Positions 36,356 through 44,650 of a DNA stretch of 49,927 nt are shown here, in pieces. Source of the DNA: Gammaproteobacteria bacterium. GTDB taxonomy: Bacteria; Pseudomonadota; Gammaproteobacteria; Arenicellales; UBA868. Where the stretch lies: contig JAKUQS010000020.1 of assembly GCA_022451485.1 (NCBI GenBank), positions 1 to 49,927 on the forward strand, read 5' to 3'. Position 1 is the stretch's first letter. Each line of letters starts with the position of its first letter. The position numbers and the translations under genes were made by a program. A model generated the notes under the pieces. That model searched no databases. It saw nothing but the letters and a program-made list of their open reading frames with translations, and had not been told where the DNA came from.

Positions 36356-37663
36356 TTACGTGCGCTCAACGTCTGTTGCCGGCGTGTATTCCGAATCGCG
36401 GAACGCGACAGGGTAGGTCTGACCGAATAAATTCACTTGGCTTACCGCCGGTTGTGATCGCGCGATAATCTCGCCGCGGCGAATAACGTACAGCCGCGAC
36501 GGTCGAAGGCGCAGGGCTTCGGCGGGATTGGAGGCTTGTAGAATAACTAGGTCGGCATAGCAGCCGGGAGCCAACCCGTAGTCTTGAAGTTGCAGAATTT
36601 TCGCGGCATTGGTTGTAACAGCAGCAAAGATCTTGTGTACGTCCTCTTGCCCTGTCATCTGTGCAATGTGCAGACCCATCTGAGCGACTTCAAGCATGTC
36701 GTGGCTACCCTGTGCGTACCACGGGTCCAATGCGCAGTCATGTCCCATGGCAACATTAATATCCCGTTCCATCATTTCCTTAACGCGAGTCATGCCGCGG
36801 CGTTTCGGGTAACTATCCATGCGCCCTTGAAGGGTAATGTTGATCAACGGATTCGCAATCACATGCAGTTGGGTCTCTTCAATTATCGACAGTAACTTGC
36901 CGGCGTAATAATTATCCATTGAATGCATTGAGGTTAAATGCGACCCCGTTACCCGATCCTCAAGGCCTAGTCGTTGCGTTTCCGCGCATAGGGTCTCAAC
37001 GTGACGTGAGTGGGGGTCGTCGGATTCATCACAGTGAAGGTCAGCCATCAGTCCGCGACGTTCTGCGATTTCGCAAAGGGCCGTAACTGATGCGGCTCCC
37101 GCATCTTGTGTTCGTTCAAAGTGGGGAATGCCTCCAACAACGTCAACGCCCAAATCGAGCGCCTTATCAAGAAGTCGGGTTGCTTCCGGATGTCTGAAGT
37201 ACCCATCCTGTGGAAACGCGACCAACTGGAGGTCCAGGTAAGGAGAAATTTCTTTCTTGACTTCTAACAGTGAATGAACAGCGGTCAAAGCGGGGTCACA
37301 AATGTCGACATGACTGCGGATTGCAAGGTTGCCCTTGGCGATTGCCCAGCGGCACAGGGCATGGGCACGCCGTTTGATGTCAGCACTATCGATAGAGGGC
37401 TTGAGCTCCGACCACAGCGCAATTCCTTCTAGCAATGTGCCGCTTCTATTAACGCGTGGTCGGCCATACGTCAGAGTCGCATCCATGTGGAAATGGCTGT
37501 CGACAAACGGTGATGTCACAAGGCAGTGGCTGGCATCAATCTCAGTCTCAGCCGAGGTTTCGATTTGAGGGGCGACGACGCTGATGCGGCCGTCATTGCA
37601 GGCGATGTCAACGTGCTGCGTCCCATCTGGCAAATTGGCCTTTCGAATAATCAGTTGGTGCAT
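36356..37663 (-). CDS. cytosine deaminase-like amidohydrolase (CodA family)
   Basis: A 435-residue amidohydrolase. Metal ligands and catalytic residues of CodA are all at their expected places: H57 and H59 (VDSHFHMD), H210 and E213 (DLHCDESDDPHSRHVETL), H242 (SHLTSMHS) and D309 (GHDCALDPWY). CodA-type enzymes deaminate cytosine, isoguanine, creatinine or related cyclic amidines. CodA itself has GHDDV where this has GHDCA, so the substrate may differ. The gene is last in the minus-strand ABC operon, 24 bases after the NodB-type gene, suggesting it processes the imported compound or its ring-opened form. The start has only a weak ribosome site. Confidence 0.9.
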   Translation of the reverse strand: MHQLIIRKANLPDGTQHVDIACNDGRISVVAPQIETSAETEIDASHCLVTSPFVDSHFHMDATLTYGRPRVNRSGTLLEGIALWSELKPSIDSADIKRRAHALCRWAIAKGNLAIRSHVDICDPALTAVHSLLEVKKEISPYLDLQLVAFPQDGYFRHPEATRLLDKALDLGVDVVGGIPHFERTQDAGAASVTALCEIAERRGLMADLHCDESDDPHSRHVETLCAETQRLGLEDRVTGSHLTSMHSMDNYYAGKLLSIIEETQLHVIANPLINITLQGRMDSYPKRRGMTRVKEMMERDINVAMGHDCALDPWYAQGSHDMLEVAQMGLHIAQMTGQEDVHKIFAAVTTNAAKILQLQDYGLAPGCYADLVILQASNPAEALRLRPSRLYVIRRGEIIARSQPAVSQVNLFGQTYPVAFRDSEYTPATDVERT

Positions 37664-37687
37664 AGTGGAGACTCTACTGGCACGGTG

Positions 37688-38575
37688 TTAGTCAGTGACA
37701 GGTCGTGAATAATAGGGCAATGTGTCAATTCGCGGTTCATACTTTCCTTGTCTATGTAGTAGGCGAATATATTCAGCGATGTTTGCCATGGTCGTGATCC
37801 AGACATCTTCGCGTTCCACAATGCTGGCAAGCCAACGATCCACTTGTGACCAACGTCCAAGCCTTCCGGTGACAAACGGGTGCCAGACAGGCACAAAAAG
37901 CCCGCCCCACTGATAGACTGCATCAAATTCTTCGAAAAATCCTTGCAGCCCAGCGCTGGGTGCACGAACTGGCATCTCATACTTGAGATCAGGAACATGC
38001 GCGAACGGTGGCCAATCATCGCAGCCCCAGTGGCTGGGCAATTCAACAAGCTCGTGTTGGTTGGAAGACAGCAGATAGGGAATGTCGTCACCCATTAACG
38101 AGGCGTCGTATTCGAAGCCTCGCTCGACCAGTAAATCAAAGGTATGGTCAGAAAAATTGTACAGAGGGGCACGATAACCTCGAGGTCGAACCCCTGCAAC
38201 ATCTGTAATCGCGTCAATCCCGCGATCGATAATATCGGCCTGTGCTGCGGGTTCCAGGCCGATAGGGTTTTCATGCAGGTAGCCATGATGCGCGACCTCG
38301 TGCCCGCCTGACACGATACGTCGAACGACATCGGGGTACTGCCTCACACACCAGCCGGGGATAAAGAATGTTTGCTGTAGGCCCAGACGCTCATAAGTAT
38401 TAAGGATTCTCTCGATTGCAATCTCCGGTCCATAACGAAGCATGGAGATCGTGGATACACGACGATAACTGTCAGAAGGGTGCTCCAAGTGGATCAAACT
38501 GTCGGCATCCATATCAAAAGTGATAGAGACTGCGCATTTGCAGTTATTCGGCCAGGGTGGTGGGTTGCGGATCAT
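37688..38575 (-). CDS. NodB-type polysaccharide deacetylase/cyclic amide hydrolase family protein
   Basis: A 295-residue NodB-homology protein without signal peptide, hence cytoplasmic. Motif 1 is SITFDMDAD (D21, D23), motif 2 is HHGYLHENP (H97, H101), and RGYRAPLYNFS is motif 3. This PuuE/HP0310-like subgroup includes allantoinase PuuE and, from memory, a cyclic imide hydrolase, so a cyclic amide is a more natural substrate than a polysaccharide for a cytoplasmic enzyme beside an importer (inference). Its ATG overlaps the stop of the ATPase gene (ATGA), and the deaminase-like gene follows. Confidence 0.88.
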   Translation of the reverse strand: MIRNPPPWPNNCKCAVSITFDMDADSLIHLEHPSDSYRRVSTISMLRYGPEIAIERILNTYERLGLQQTFFIPGWCVRQYPDVVRRIVSGGHEVAHHGYLHENPIGLEPAAQADIIDRGIDAITDVAGVRPRGYRAPLYNFSDHTFDLLVERGFEYDASLMGDDIPYLLSSNQHELVELPSHWGCDDWPPFAHVPDLKYEMPVRAPSAGLQGFFEEFDAVYQWGGLFVPVWHPFVTGRLGRWSQVDRWLASIVEREDVWITTMANIAEYIRLLHRQGKYEPRIDTLPYYSRPVTD

Positions 38576-39660
38576 GTTATGGTGGGCAACAGGTGTGCAT
38601 GTGCTAGGTCCCAGTTGATATATAACGTGCTCCCTGGTTGTATATCGAGTTCAGAAATTTCTCTTTGTTGTTTCTGTATTTTAAATTCGGATCCGTGTTC
38701 GCTTTCGGTCAGTAAGGTAACTACAGATCCGATAAATTCCTCGCTGATGAATTGGCATTTTAGTTCGTTTAGGCTACCCGTTGGATGCATCGAAATGTTA
38801 ATTAGGTCGGCACTGATGACGAAACTGACATGGCTACCAACAGGAGGCGAAGGTTTATTTGTCTTGTTGCAGCTAAAAAGGCCAAGTTGACTGTCGATGA
38901 CGATGGTGTCACCCCCGTCCTTTACCGTGCCGCTGAGAATATTGTTGGATCCCACAAATTCTGCGACGAAACGTGTTTCGGGATTGCGATAAACTTCGCG
39001 CGGAGTGCCGGTCTGCTCAATTTGTCCATTATTCATAATCACGACGCGATCGGACATTGCGAAAGCCTCTGATTGACTGTGCGTGACGTAGATGAAAGTG
39101 ATACCTAGTTCTTTCTGTAAACGTGCCAGAACGCCTTGCATTCGGACTACTAGATTGGCATCCAGTGCGCTCAGAGGTTCGTCAAGCAAGAGGATTCTAG
39201 GTTCCGTAACCAGTGAGCGTGCGAGGGCAACCCGTTGACGCTGACCGCCTGACAACTGTCGCACGTCACGGTTTGCAAGTTCCGCAATGTCGAGTCTCTC
39301 GAGCCATTGATTCGCCTTCTCACGGCGGGCCGTGGGGCTCTGGCCACGCATTTTGAGGCCAAATTCGACATTTTTCTGAACATTAAGAAATGGGAATAGG
39401 GCAAGTGATTGCCACACCATTGGAGTATCGCGTTCGGACGCGCTGACTTCATTCATGCGAGTGCCGTCTAGACGGATTTCACCGTTGGTCGGTTCTTCCA
39501 GGCCGGCAAGCATTCGTAATGTGGTTGTTTTTCCACATCCTGAAGAGCCCATGATGGCGAGAAATTCTCCCTCGCTAATGGTGAGGTGAAGGTTAGTCAC
39601 CGCAACAACATCACCGTAATGTTTAGATACGTTGTCAAATACAACCAGTGGTTCTGTCAT
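38572..39660 (-). CDS. spermidine/putrescine-type ABC transporter ATPase (PotA-like)
   Basis: A 362-residue ATPase. Walker A GSSGCGKTT, Q-loop MVWQSLALFP, signature LSGGQRQRVALARSL, Walker B ILLLDEPLSALD and H-loop YVTHSQSEAF are present, followed by a C-terminal TOBE/MOP-like regulatory domain from about residue 240. It belongs to the PotA/FbpC branch (substrates in the branch include polyamines, amino-acid-like cations and anions). ATGA overlaps join it to both neighbours, so stoichiometric translation of permeases, ATPase and the downstream enzyme is expected. Confidence 0.92.
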   Translation of the reverse strand: MTEPLVVFDNVSKHYGDVVAVTNLHLTISEGEFLAIMGSSGCGKTTTLRMLAGLEEPTNGEIRLDGTRMNEVSASERDTPMVWQSLALFPFLNVQKNVEFGLKMRGQSPTARREKANQWLERLDIAELANRDVRQLSGGQRQRVALARSLVTEPRILLLDEPLSALDANLVVRMQGVLARLQKELGITFIYVTHSQSEAFAMSDRVVIMNNGQIEQTGTPREVYRNPETRFVAEFVGSNNILSGTVKDGGDTIVIDSQLGLFSCNKTNKPSPPVGSHVSFVISADLINISMHPTGSLNELKCQFISEEFIGSVVTLLTESEHGSEFKIQKQQREISELDIQPGSTLYINWDLAHAHLLPTIT

Positions 39661-40487
39661 TGGTCTTGCCTGCGCGTGATAACCCCTGTCAGAGCTCTCT
39701 GATCGGACGCCTTCGTCATATAAATAATCTGCGCGAGAACAACCAGTGTCATCGAAGTAATAAATACTATCGAACCGATCGCGTTGATCTGGGGGTCGGT
39801 ATTGCCCTGCAGGATCTCCAGGATAATGACCGGTACAGTCTTGTTTAGTCCTGAGACGAACCAGGAAACTGCAAATTCATCAAAAGAAACCGCGGCAGTT
39901 AGACAAAATGCCGAAACAATTGCCGGCGCGCAGAACGGGAGAATCACTTGGTGCATCGCACGCCACTCACTGGCGCCCAGATTCCATGCGGCTGATTCCA
40001 GATCCGGATCGATTTGTGCTAGACGCATGCGGATTACTGCCATTGCGAAAGGTGAACACAACACAACGTGACTGACGATGATGGAATAGATTTCTCCTGA
40101 CATATTGATTCTAGAGAGCAGCGCCAACATGGCAAGGCCCATGATGACCAGCGGAATTGTTGGTGGTAGTAGAGCGAGGGCAAGGTAAATACTCTTGCCT
40201 CGAAAGTTAAATCGATAATCCGTATAGGCTGTGCAAAATCCAATGAAGGTTGATAGCACTGCGACTGATGCCGAAACAATAGCGCTTACGCCAAAAGCCT
40301 CCCAGATATCGGGGTCGTTGAAGATGGTTTGGTACCAGTGGGTAGTGAAGTGACCCAATGGGAGGCTGGGAAAACGATCCGAATTAAAGGAGAACACAAA
40401 GCTTGTGATGATGGGCAGGAAAACAAATACAAACACAGCACAAACATAAAGATGAAGAAATAATCGCAGTATGCGCTCTTTAGTCAT
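39657..40487 (-). CDS. ABC transporter permease (PotC-like)
   Basis: Inner-membrane permease of 276 residues. The ATG at 40487 overlaps the preceding stop (ATGA) and fits the family; an earlier in-frame start at 40580 would add a non-family extension. The first helix (LYVCAVFVFVFLPIITSFVFSF, near residues 11-32) leads to the PotC-type loop, and the coupling loop reads SAAWNLGASEWRAMHQVILPF. Five to six membrane segments are seen. It ends with a charged tail and overlaps the ATPase start. Confidence 0.9.
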   Translation of the reverse strand: MTKERILRLFLHLYVCAVFVFVFLPIITSFVFSFNSDRFPSLPLGHFTTHWYQTIFNDPDIWEAFGVSAIVSASVAVLSTFIGFCTAYTDYRFNFRGKSIYLALALLPPTIPLVIMGLAMLALLSRINMSGEIYSIIVSHVVLCSPFAMAVIRMRLAQIDPDLESAAWNLGASEWRAMHQVILPFCAPAIVSAFCLTAAVSFDEFAVSWFVSGLNKTVPVIILEILQGNTDPQINAIGSIVFITSMTLVVLAQIIYMTKASDQRALTGVITRRQDQ

Positions 40488-41368
40488 GCCCGTTTCCTGT
40501 AGGCGGTAGTTACTGCTGCAAAAGCAACGCACAGCAATGTGACAATCATGGTGATAGCTACCACAGCGGCGCGCGGCCACTGTTGGCCTGACTTGGTGGT
40601 GTCAATGATCAGGATGCTGAGCGTCGGCGGTTTTGATCCACCCAGATAATAGGGGCTGACAAAATCGCCAAAAGATAAAATGAAAGTAAATACCGCGGCG
40701 ATAATTATTCCGACTTTTGCAAGGGGGATGATTACTGAGAAGACAGTCCGTAGACGCCCGCAACCCAGGTTATGCGCAGCCTCAACCAGATTGCGATCTA
40801 CATTCGCGAGTGAAATCAATTGGAGTACTACTGCGAGGGGTAGACAAAGCGTGAGGTACCCTACCAGGGTGCCAACGGGTGTGTTTAGCATTGGGTAAGG
40901 CCCGAAGCCAATCATTCCGATGAGTTTGTTGATGACACCATTTTCTCCCAGGAATATCTGCCACGAGTAGATCCGCACTAGGTAACTTGTGAAGAAAGGT
41001 ATGATCAAGAAGAATAATGCCCAACGGCGTACGTTGGCAGATGTCTTGAATGCCAGAGCAAATGCACAAGGGAATGCGAGAACACTCGTGACGATGGTCG
41101 CTACACTCGCATAGATTAGCGTTCGCCAATAGGCATCCCAGAAGTATCCCTTTGAATACATTTTTTCCCAGTTGATCGAGTCAAAGCCAGGTACCATGCG
41201 ATAGTTTTTAACGAGCCAGAAACTCATCAACAGCAGGAACATCAGAGGGAATATAAAAAAAATCAGCTGCCACAGGACCATAGGCATGGCCCATGTCAGT
41301 CCGTAGACTGACACGTTACGTCGTCCGGTTAAATGGCGCGTAATACTGGTGCCGGGAAAATCAGGCAT
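40484..41368 (-). CDS. ABC transporter permease (PotB-like)
   Basis: Inner-membrane permease of 294 residues. The first helix is MVLWQLIFFIFPLMFLLLMS; the coupling loop EAAHNLGCGRLRTVFSVIIPL carries the EAA motif; and FGDFVSPYYLGGSKPPTLS is characteristic of PotB/PotH-type proteins. It is the second gene of the operon, separated from the binding-protein gene by 123 bases that contain a strong hairpin. It forms the heterodimeric channel with the PotC-like protein. Confidence 0.9.
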   Translation of the reverse strand: MPDFPGTSITRHLTGRRNVSVYGLTWAMPMVLWQLIFFIFPLMFLLLMSFWLVKNYRMVPGFDSINWEKMYSKGYFWDAYWRTLIYASVATIVTSVLAFPCAFALAFKTSANVRRWALFFLIIPFFTSYLVRIYSWQIFLGENGVINKLIGMIGFGPYPMLNTPVGTLVGYLTLCLPLAVVLQLISLANVDRNLVEAAHNLGCGRLRTVFSVIIPLAKVGIIIAAVFTFILSFGDFVSPYYLGGSKPPTLSILIIDTTKSGQQWPRAAVVAITMIVTLLCVAFAAVTTAYRKRA

Positions 41369-41450
41369 TGCATCGGATCAGTTCACAGATGCGCCGGCTA
41401 GTTCCCAGTTTGGAGTTTCCCAACCTATCAAAGTCTCGAGAAAGGCACGA

Positions 41451-41478
41451 CCCGGGCTGTCTGTGCTTCCAGCCCGGG
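41451..41478 (-). promoter_or_regulatory. intercistronic hairpin between PotD-like and PotB-like genes
   Basis: A perfect 9-base inverted repeat, CCCGGGCTG and CAGCCCGGG, with a 10-base loop. It begins 13 bases after the binding-protein stop on the minus strand. A GC-rich stem without a clear T-run suits mRNA stabilisation or partial termination, giving more binding protein than permease. The same design occurs in the other importer operon at 8760-8790. Confidence 0.7.
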
Positions 41479-41491
41479 CCATTCTTGCTGC

Positions 41492-42652
41492 TTAGGCGTT
41501 TTTGTATTCTGACCAAAAGTCGTTCCAATCCTCGAGCGACTGTTGTTTCGGTACGCCGCGAAAGTGGATACGGCCTTCGCGTAGGTCATCGATACAATTC
41601 GGTCCGTCAAATGTCATCCGCTGTCGTTTTGCCTCAGCCGGGTTTGCCTCATTGATGGCCTTCCAGCCACTCTTGTACGGTGACATGCCGGGGTAAGCGG
41701 CCATCTGGATAGAGCGCACTTGGCCCGCACCAGAGGTGATATAGCGGACAAACTCCTTTGCGAGATCTTGTTTTTTCGATCCTTTGCCGATTGAATAGGA
41801 CTCGGTCCACTGAATGCCACCCTGTTTGGGTACGACAGAGTCGACTGGGGCACCGTCTTTTTGAACAACGCCGGTAATCCAATCACCAATTCCGCACATG
41901 GCATTAATTTCACCATTCTTTAGAGAGGCGAATGTTCCACCGTAATCAAAATAACCACCAACCTGAGGTTTGAGTGATAGTGTTGTCTCCTGCAGTTTTT
42001 TCCATTGGCCATCGTTGATATCAAACGGGCTTGGCTTGTCGTTTCCATCACGAAGGCTCAGGCAGCCGAGATTGGGCAGATGCCAGTCAAAATGACCCAC
42101 CTTTCCCGTGAGTTTTTTGTCCCAGAGGATGTTGTAGTCCATCGCTTCTTCGTGGCTGATGACAGTAGTATTGAAAGACACGCCAAGATAACCAAATCGA
42201 ACGATAACCGAGAATAGTTTGTCGTTTTTCCAGTGTCCGGGAAAGTTTGTGTATTCGTCGTAGAGGTCGTCCATGTGATATTCGTTGGGGTTCATCTCCT
42301 CGATGTACCCGGCTTCGTTCAGGAGCTGCACGAACTCTCCGTCGGACAGAATTAGGTCATAGGTTCCCGGTGGTGACTGGGAGATCAGGGCCAACATATT
42401 ATCTCCGCCGGCATAATATTTGGCTTTAATCTTGACGTTATGCGTTTCCTCGAACTCCTTCACCATGTCTGGCTCACCGTGGCCATACCAGGCAATCATG
42501 TTGAGTTCAGTAGCGGCCTGTGCACGGGGTGGCACGAGTATTAGTGGCGCGCCGAGTACGGTGGCCGCGGACGCGGCACCGGCTCCCTTGATGATTTTTC
42601 TACGGGTTAGGTCTGTCCGCTTGGCGGGTCCGGTTGATCGATTTTTCCTCAT
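41492..42652 (-). CDS. Tat-exported PotD/PotF-like substrate-binding protein
   Basis: A 386-residue periplasmic binding protein. The N terminus carries a twin-arginine signal (LTRRKIIKGAGAASAATVLG, with cleavage likely after AQA near residue 46), which suggests export in a folded state. The mature part starts ELNMIAWYGHGEPD, and features such as YDLILSDGEFVQLL, the SYSIGKGSKKQDLAKEFVRY region and a C-terminal WNDFWSEYK are typical of the polyamine-type cluster D proteins. GGAG lies about 11 bases before the ATG. It heads the minus-strand operon. The ligand is unknown; the operon's enzymes favour a cyclic nitrogen compound over a polyamine. Confidence 0.9.
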   Translation of the reverse strand: MRKNRSTGPAKRTDLTRRKIIKGAGAASAATVLGAPLILVPPRAQAATELNMIAWYGHGEPDMVKEFEETHNVKIKAKYYAGGDNMLALISQSPPGTYDLILSDGEFVQLLNEAGYIEEMNPNEYHMDDLYDEYTNFPGHWKNDKLFSVIVRFGYLGVSFNTTVISHEEAMDYNILWDKKLTGKVGHFDWHLPNLGCLSLRDGNDKPSPFDINDGQWKKLQETTLSLKPQVGGYFDYGGTFASLKNGEINAMCGIGDWITGVVQKDGAPVDSVVPKQGGIQWTESYSIGKGSKKQDLAKEFVRYITSGAGQVRSIQMAAYPGMSPYKSGWKAINEANPAEAKRQRMTFDGPNCIDDLREGRIHFRGVPKQQSLEDWNDFWSEYKNA

Positions 42653-42926
42653 CGTATATGGCTCCGTTATAAACTTTGGATCGAGTTATAGTTCGCATGC
42701 CGATATTCCCTGTTTTTAGGGTGGACAGCAATGGAAAAGTTTGAATCGACCACCGAGGGCGATAGTTGTCACGCTGCTGTAAGGGCACTAGAGAGATCTG
42801 ACGCTCGTACTAGATACGCACGGTCAACAAGTTAGAGCCTAATTATGAGATGGAATCTATGCCAAACAATAATTTGGCCCTGACAGATGCGCCTCGCCGA
42901 CGCCTGCGCTTTAAGCCAAAGGTTTC
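42653..42926. other. divergent promoter region between ABC operon and BtpA-PRTase gene
   Basis: 274 bases separate the starts of the binding-protein gene (leftward) and the BtpA-phosphoribosyltransferase gene (rightward). A shared regulator site is likely, but I recognise no operator or promoter hexamers with confidence. Confidence 0.5.
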
Positions 42927-44324
42927 ATGATCCCAGTTATGCCATCCGTGATGAACCCTATGTTGCGCTCTGAGTTCCACCGCTTGTTCAAGTGTGTGGG
43001 CCCTAGTGTGCTGCCGGTTATCCACGTCCAAGACGTTGGGCAGGTCTGTCATAACGTAGAAATAGCGATTTCGCAGGGTGTTCAAGGTGTTTTTTTAATT
43101 AACCATGACTTTGATATTGAACTTTTTATTCCTATTATCGTGGAACTTCGTGAGTTGTTTCCTAACCTTTGGCTCGGTGTTAATTTCCTTGCAGTCACTG
43201 GCAAGGATGCGTTTCTACGTTTAGGCGATCTTCAAAGGAACGGTATTCCGGTTGATGCCTACTGGGCCGACGATGGGTGCATCGATGAACGCAAGACAGA
43301 TCAGGTCGCGGCATCGGAGATCGCCGATGTTCGCGCAGCCAGTGGATGGGACGGAACGTATTTTGGTGGTGTTGCGTTTAAGAAACAGCGCGCGGTAAGC
43401 GCCGATGGTTACGGAACGGCCGCCACTCAGGCAGGTCAATGGATGGATGTGGTGACAACCTCTGGTGTGGCGACCGGCAGTGCTGCAGAGCTCTCTAAGA
43501 TCAAGGCGTTTAGAGAGGCTTTGCCAGAACGCCCACTTGCGATCGCATCGGGCGTGACGCCGGAGAATGTGCATCTTTATCGCTCATCGGTTGATGCCAT
43601 CTTGGTTGCGACAGGTATTAATTGTCCGGGTGACTTCTACAACATTGATCGATCGAAGCTCGCACGCCTCATGATGATGTGTAGAGAGAGTGAGGATACG
43701 CGGGACGCTAGAATGAGCGCATCGAATCGAAGCCAGCGTTGGTACCTCAACAACATGGCCCCCAATGTCAAAGGCGAGCAGTTTGCGTGGCTCGATCCGT
43801 CGGCGGCATACGTTAACGGACAGGCGTTTAACGACATGCTTGATGATCTGCTTGAGCCATTCGACCCCGATGAGATAGACGTTGTGGCGGGAGTTGACGC
43901 GGCGGGCTTCGTGCTGGGTGGGGCGATGGCCGCGCGTCTTCGCAAGGGGTTTTTGACGATACGAAAAGCAGGCAAATTGCCTGTTCCTGCCGATGAGGTT
44001 GAATTTGTTAACTACACCAAGCGGACCCAGTCGATGGAGATGCGCAATCCTGGAATGCGCCCGGGCACACGAGTGTTGCTCGTAGATCAATGGGTGGAAA
44101 CAGGTGGCACAATGGGAGCTGGTATCGAATTAATTAAGCGGCAGGGAGGCATTGTCAGTGGCATTGCAGCGGTTTGTATCGAAGACACACCCGCAGGCAA
44201 ACAGCTTCGGGACTCCTACAAGTGTTCAACTGCGGTGGAACCAGGGAGCGATTACCAGGCCCAGTGTAACCAGCAATACCTGGATTTCTTCAATGATTTT
44301 GATTGGGAAGGAGTGCTGCCGTAG
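42927..44324 (+). CDS. BtpA-like TIM barrel fused to adenine-type phosphoribosyltransferase
   Basis: A 465-residue two-domain protein. Residues 25-255 read as a BtpA/SgcQ-like barrel: LPVIHVQDVG, GVQGVFLINHDFD (51-63), NLWLGVNFLAVTGKDAF (80-96), YFGGVAFKKQ and AIASGVTPENV. From about 280 on it is an APRT-like PRTase, with AGVDAAGFVLGGAMAARL (321-338) and the PRPP loop VLLVDQWVETGGT (383-395). PRTases join a base to ribose 5-phosphate from PRPP. The barrel's activity is unknown. The usual acidic pair of the PRPP loop reads DQ, so PRPP use should be tested. AAAGG lies 5 bases before the ATG. It is divergent from the ABC/deaminase operon. Confidence 0.8.
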   Translation: MIPVMPSVMNPMLRSEFHRLFKCVGPSVLPVIHVQDVGQVCHNVEIAISQGVQGVFLINHDFDIELFIPIIVELRELFPNLWLGVNFLAVTGKDAFLRLGDLQRNGIPVDAYWADDGCIDERKTDQVAASEIADVRAASGWDGTYFGGVAFKKQRAVSADGYGTAATQAGQWMDVVTTSGVATGSAAELSKIKAFREALPERPLAIASGVTPENVHLYRSSVDAILVATGINCPGDFYNIDRSKLARLMMMCRESEDTRDARMSASNRSQRWYLNNMAPNVKGEQFAWLDPSAAYVNGQAFNDMLDDLLEPFDPDEIDVVAGVDAAGFVLGGAMAARLRKGFLTIRKAGKLPVPADEVEFVNYTKRTQSMEMRNPGMRPGTRVLLVDQWVETGGTMGAGIELIKRQGGIVSGIAAVCIEDTPAGKQLRDSYKCSTAVEPGSDYQAQCNQQYLDFFNDFDWEGVLP

Positions 44325-44401
44325 CTTCGTCGGATTGTCCATGCAGGCCCGAGCCGATTCCGTATGCCCAGAATGAAAAAAATCAATCGCAAAGTGGATA
44401 G

Positions 44402-44611
44402 CTAGTTAGTTAGGGTTCTATAAAGAGACATCACCAATTCTTCGTAGGTGTAGGTAATGGGATCACCTGCCTCTAGGCGACATAGGCTAACCGGAATGCG
44501 TGCTTGTTTATCGTTGGAGACTGCAAAATCTTTGAGGCAGGCGTTATTGCCCGCAGACAGTGGCAATTTGGTATCGGTGATTTGCAGGATCTAGTTCACC
44601 TTGATCATCAT
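44402..44611 (-). pseudogene. small reading frame interrupted by an in-frame amber codon
   Basis: Reading leftward, GGGAG precedes ATG at 44611. The frame starts MMIKVN, meets TAG at 44593-44591, and then continues without a stop for 62 codons to a TAG at 44404-44402. The continuing part is protein-like: ILQITDTKLPLSAGNN, NDKQARIPVSLCRL, GDPITYTYEELVMSL. It begins 40 bases after the CDGSH stop, so the two look like one transcript. The simplest reading is a point mutation (for example CAG or GAG to TAG) in a small gene; amber suppression or sequencing error are alternatives. I do not recognise the family. Confidence 0.5.
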
Positions 44612-44650
44612 GTTCTCCCGAGGGGTCTAAGCCGTGTCGCCAGTCAGCGG

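Noticed and set aside
36333-36358. TAAGTCGC/GCGATTTA inverted repeat at the end of the CodA-like gene as a terminator
   Set aside because: One wobble pair, no T-run on either strand after the stem, and it overlaps the stop codon.
38572-42652. Calling the second importer a spermidine/putrescine transporter (potABCD)
   Set aside because: The components are of that family, but the coupled deaminase-like and NodB-type genes argue for a different substrate, so no pot symbols were given.
44591-44593. Amber codon as a pyrrolysine site, given the MttB gene in the window
   Set aside because: The MttB paralogue has no internal amber, no pyl genes are visible, and a simple nonsense mutation explains the interrupted small frame better.
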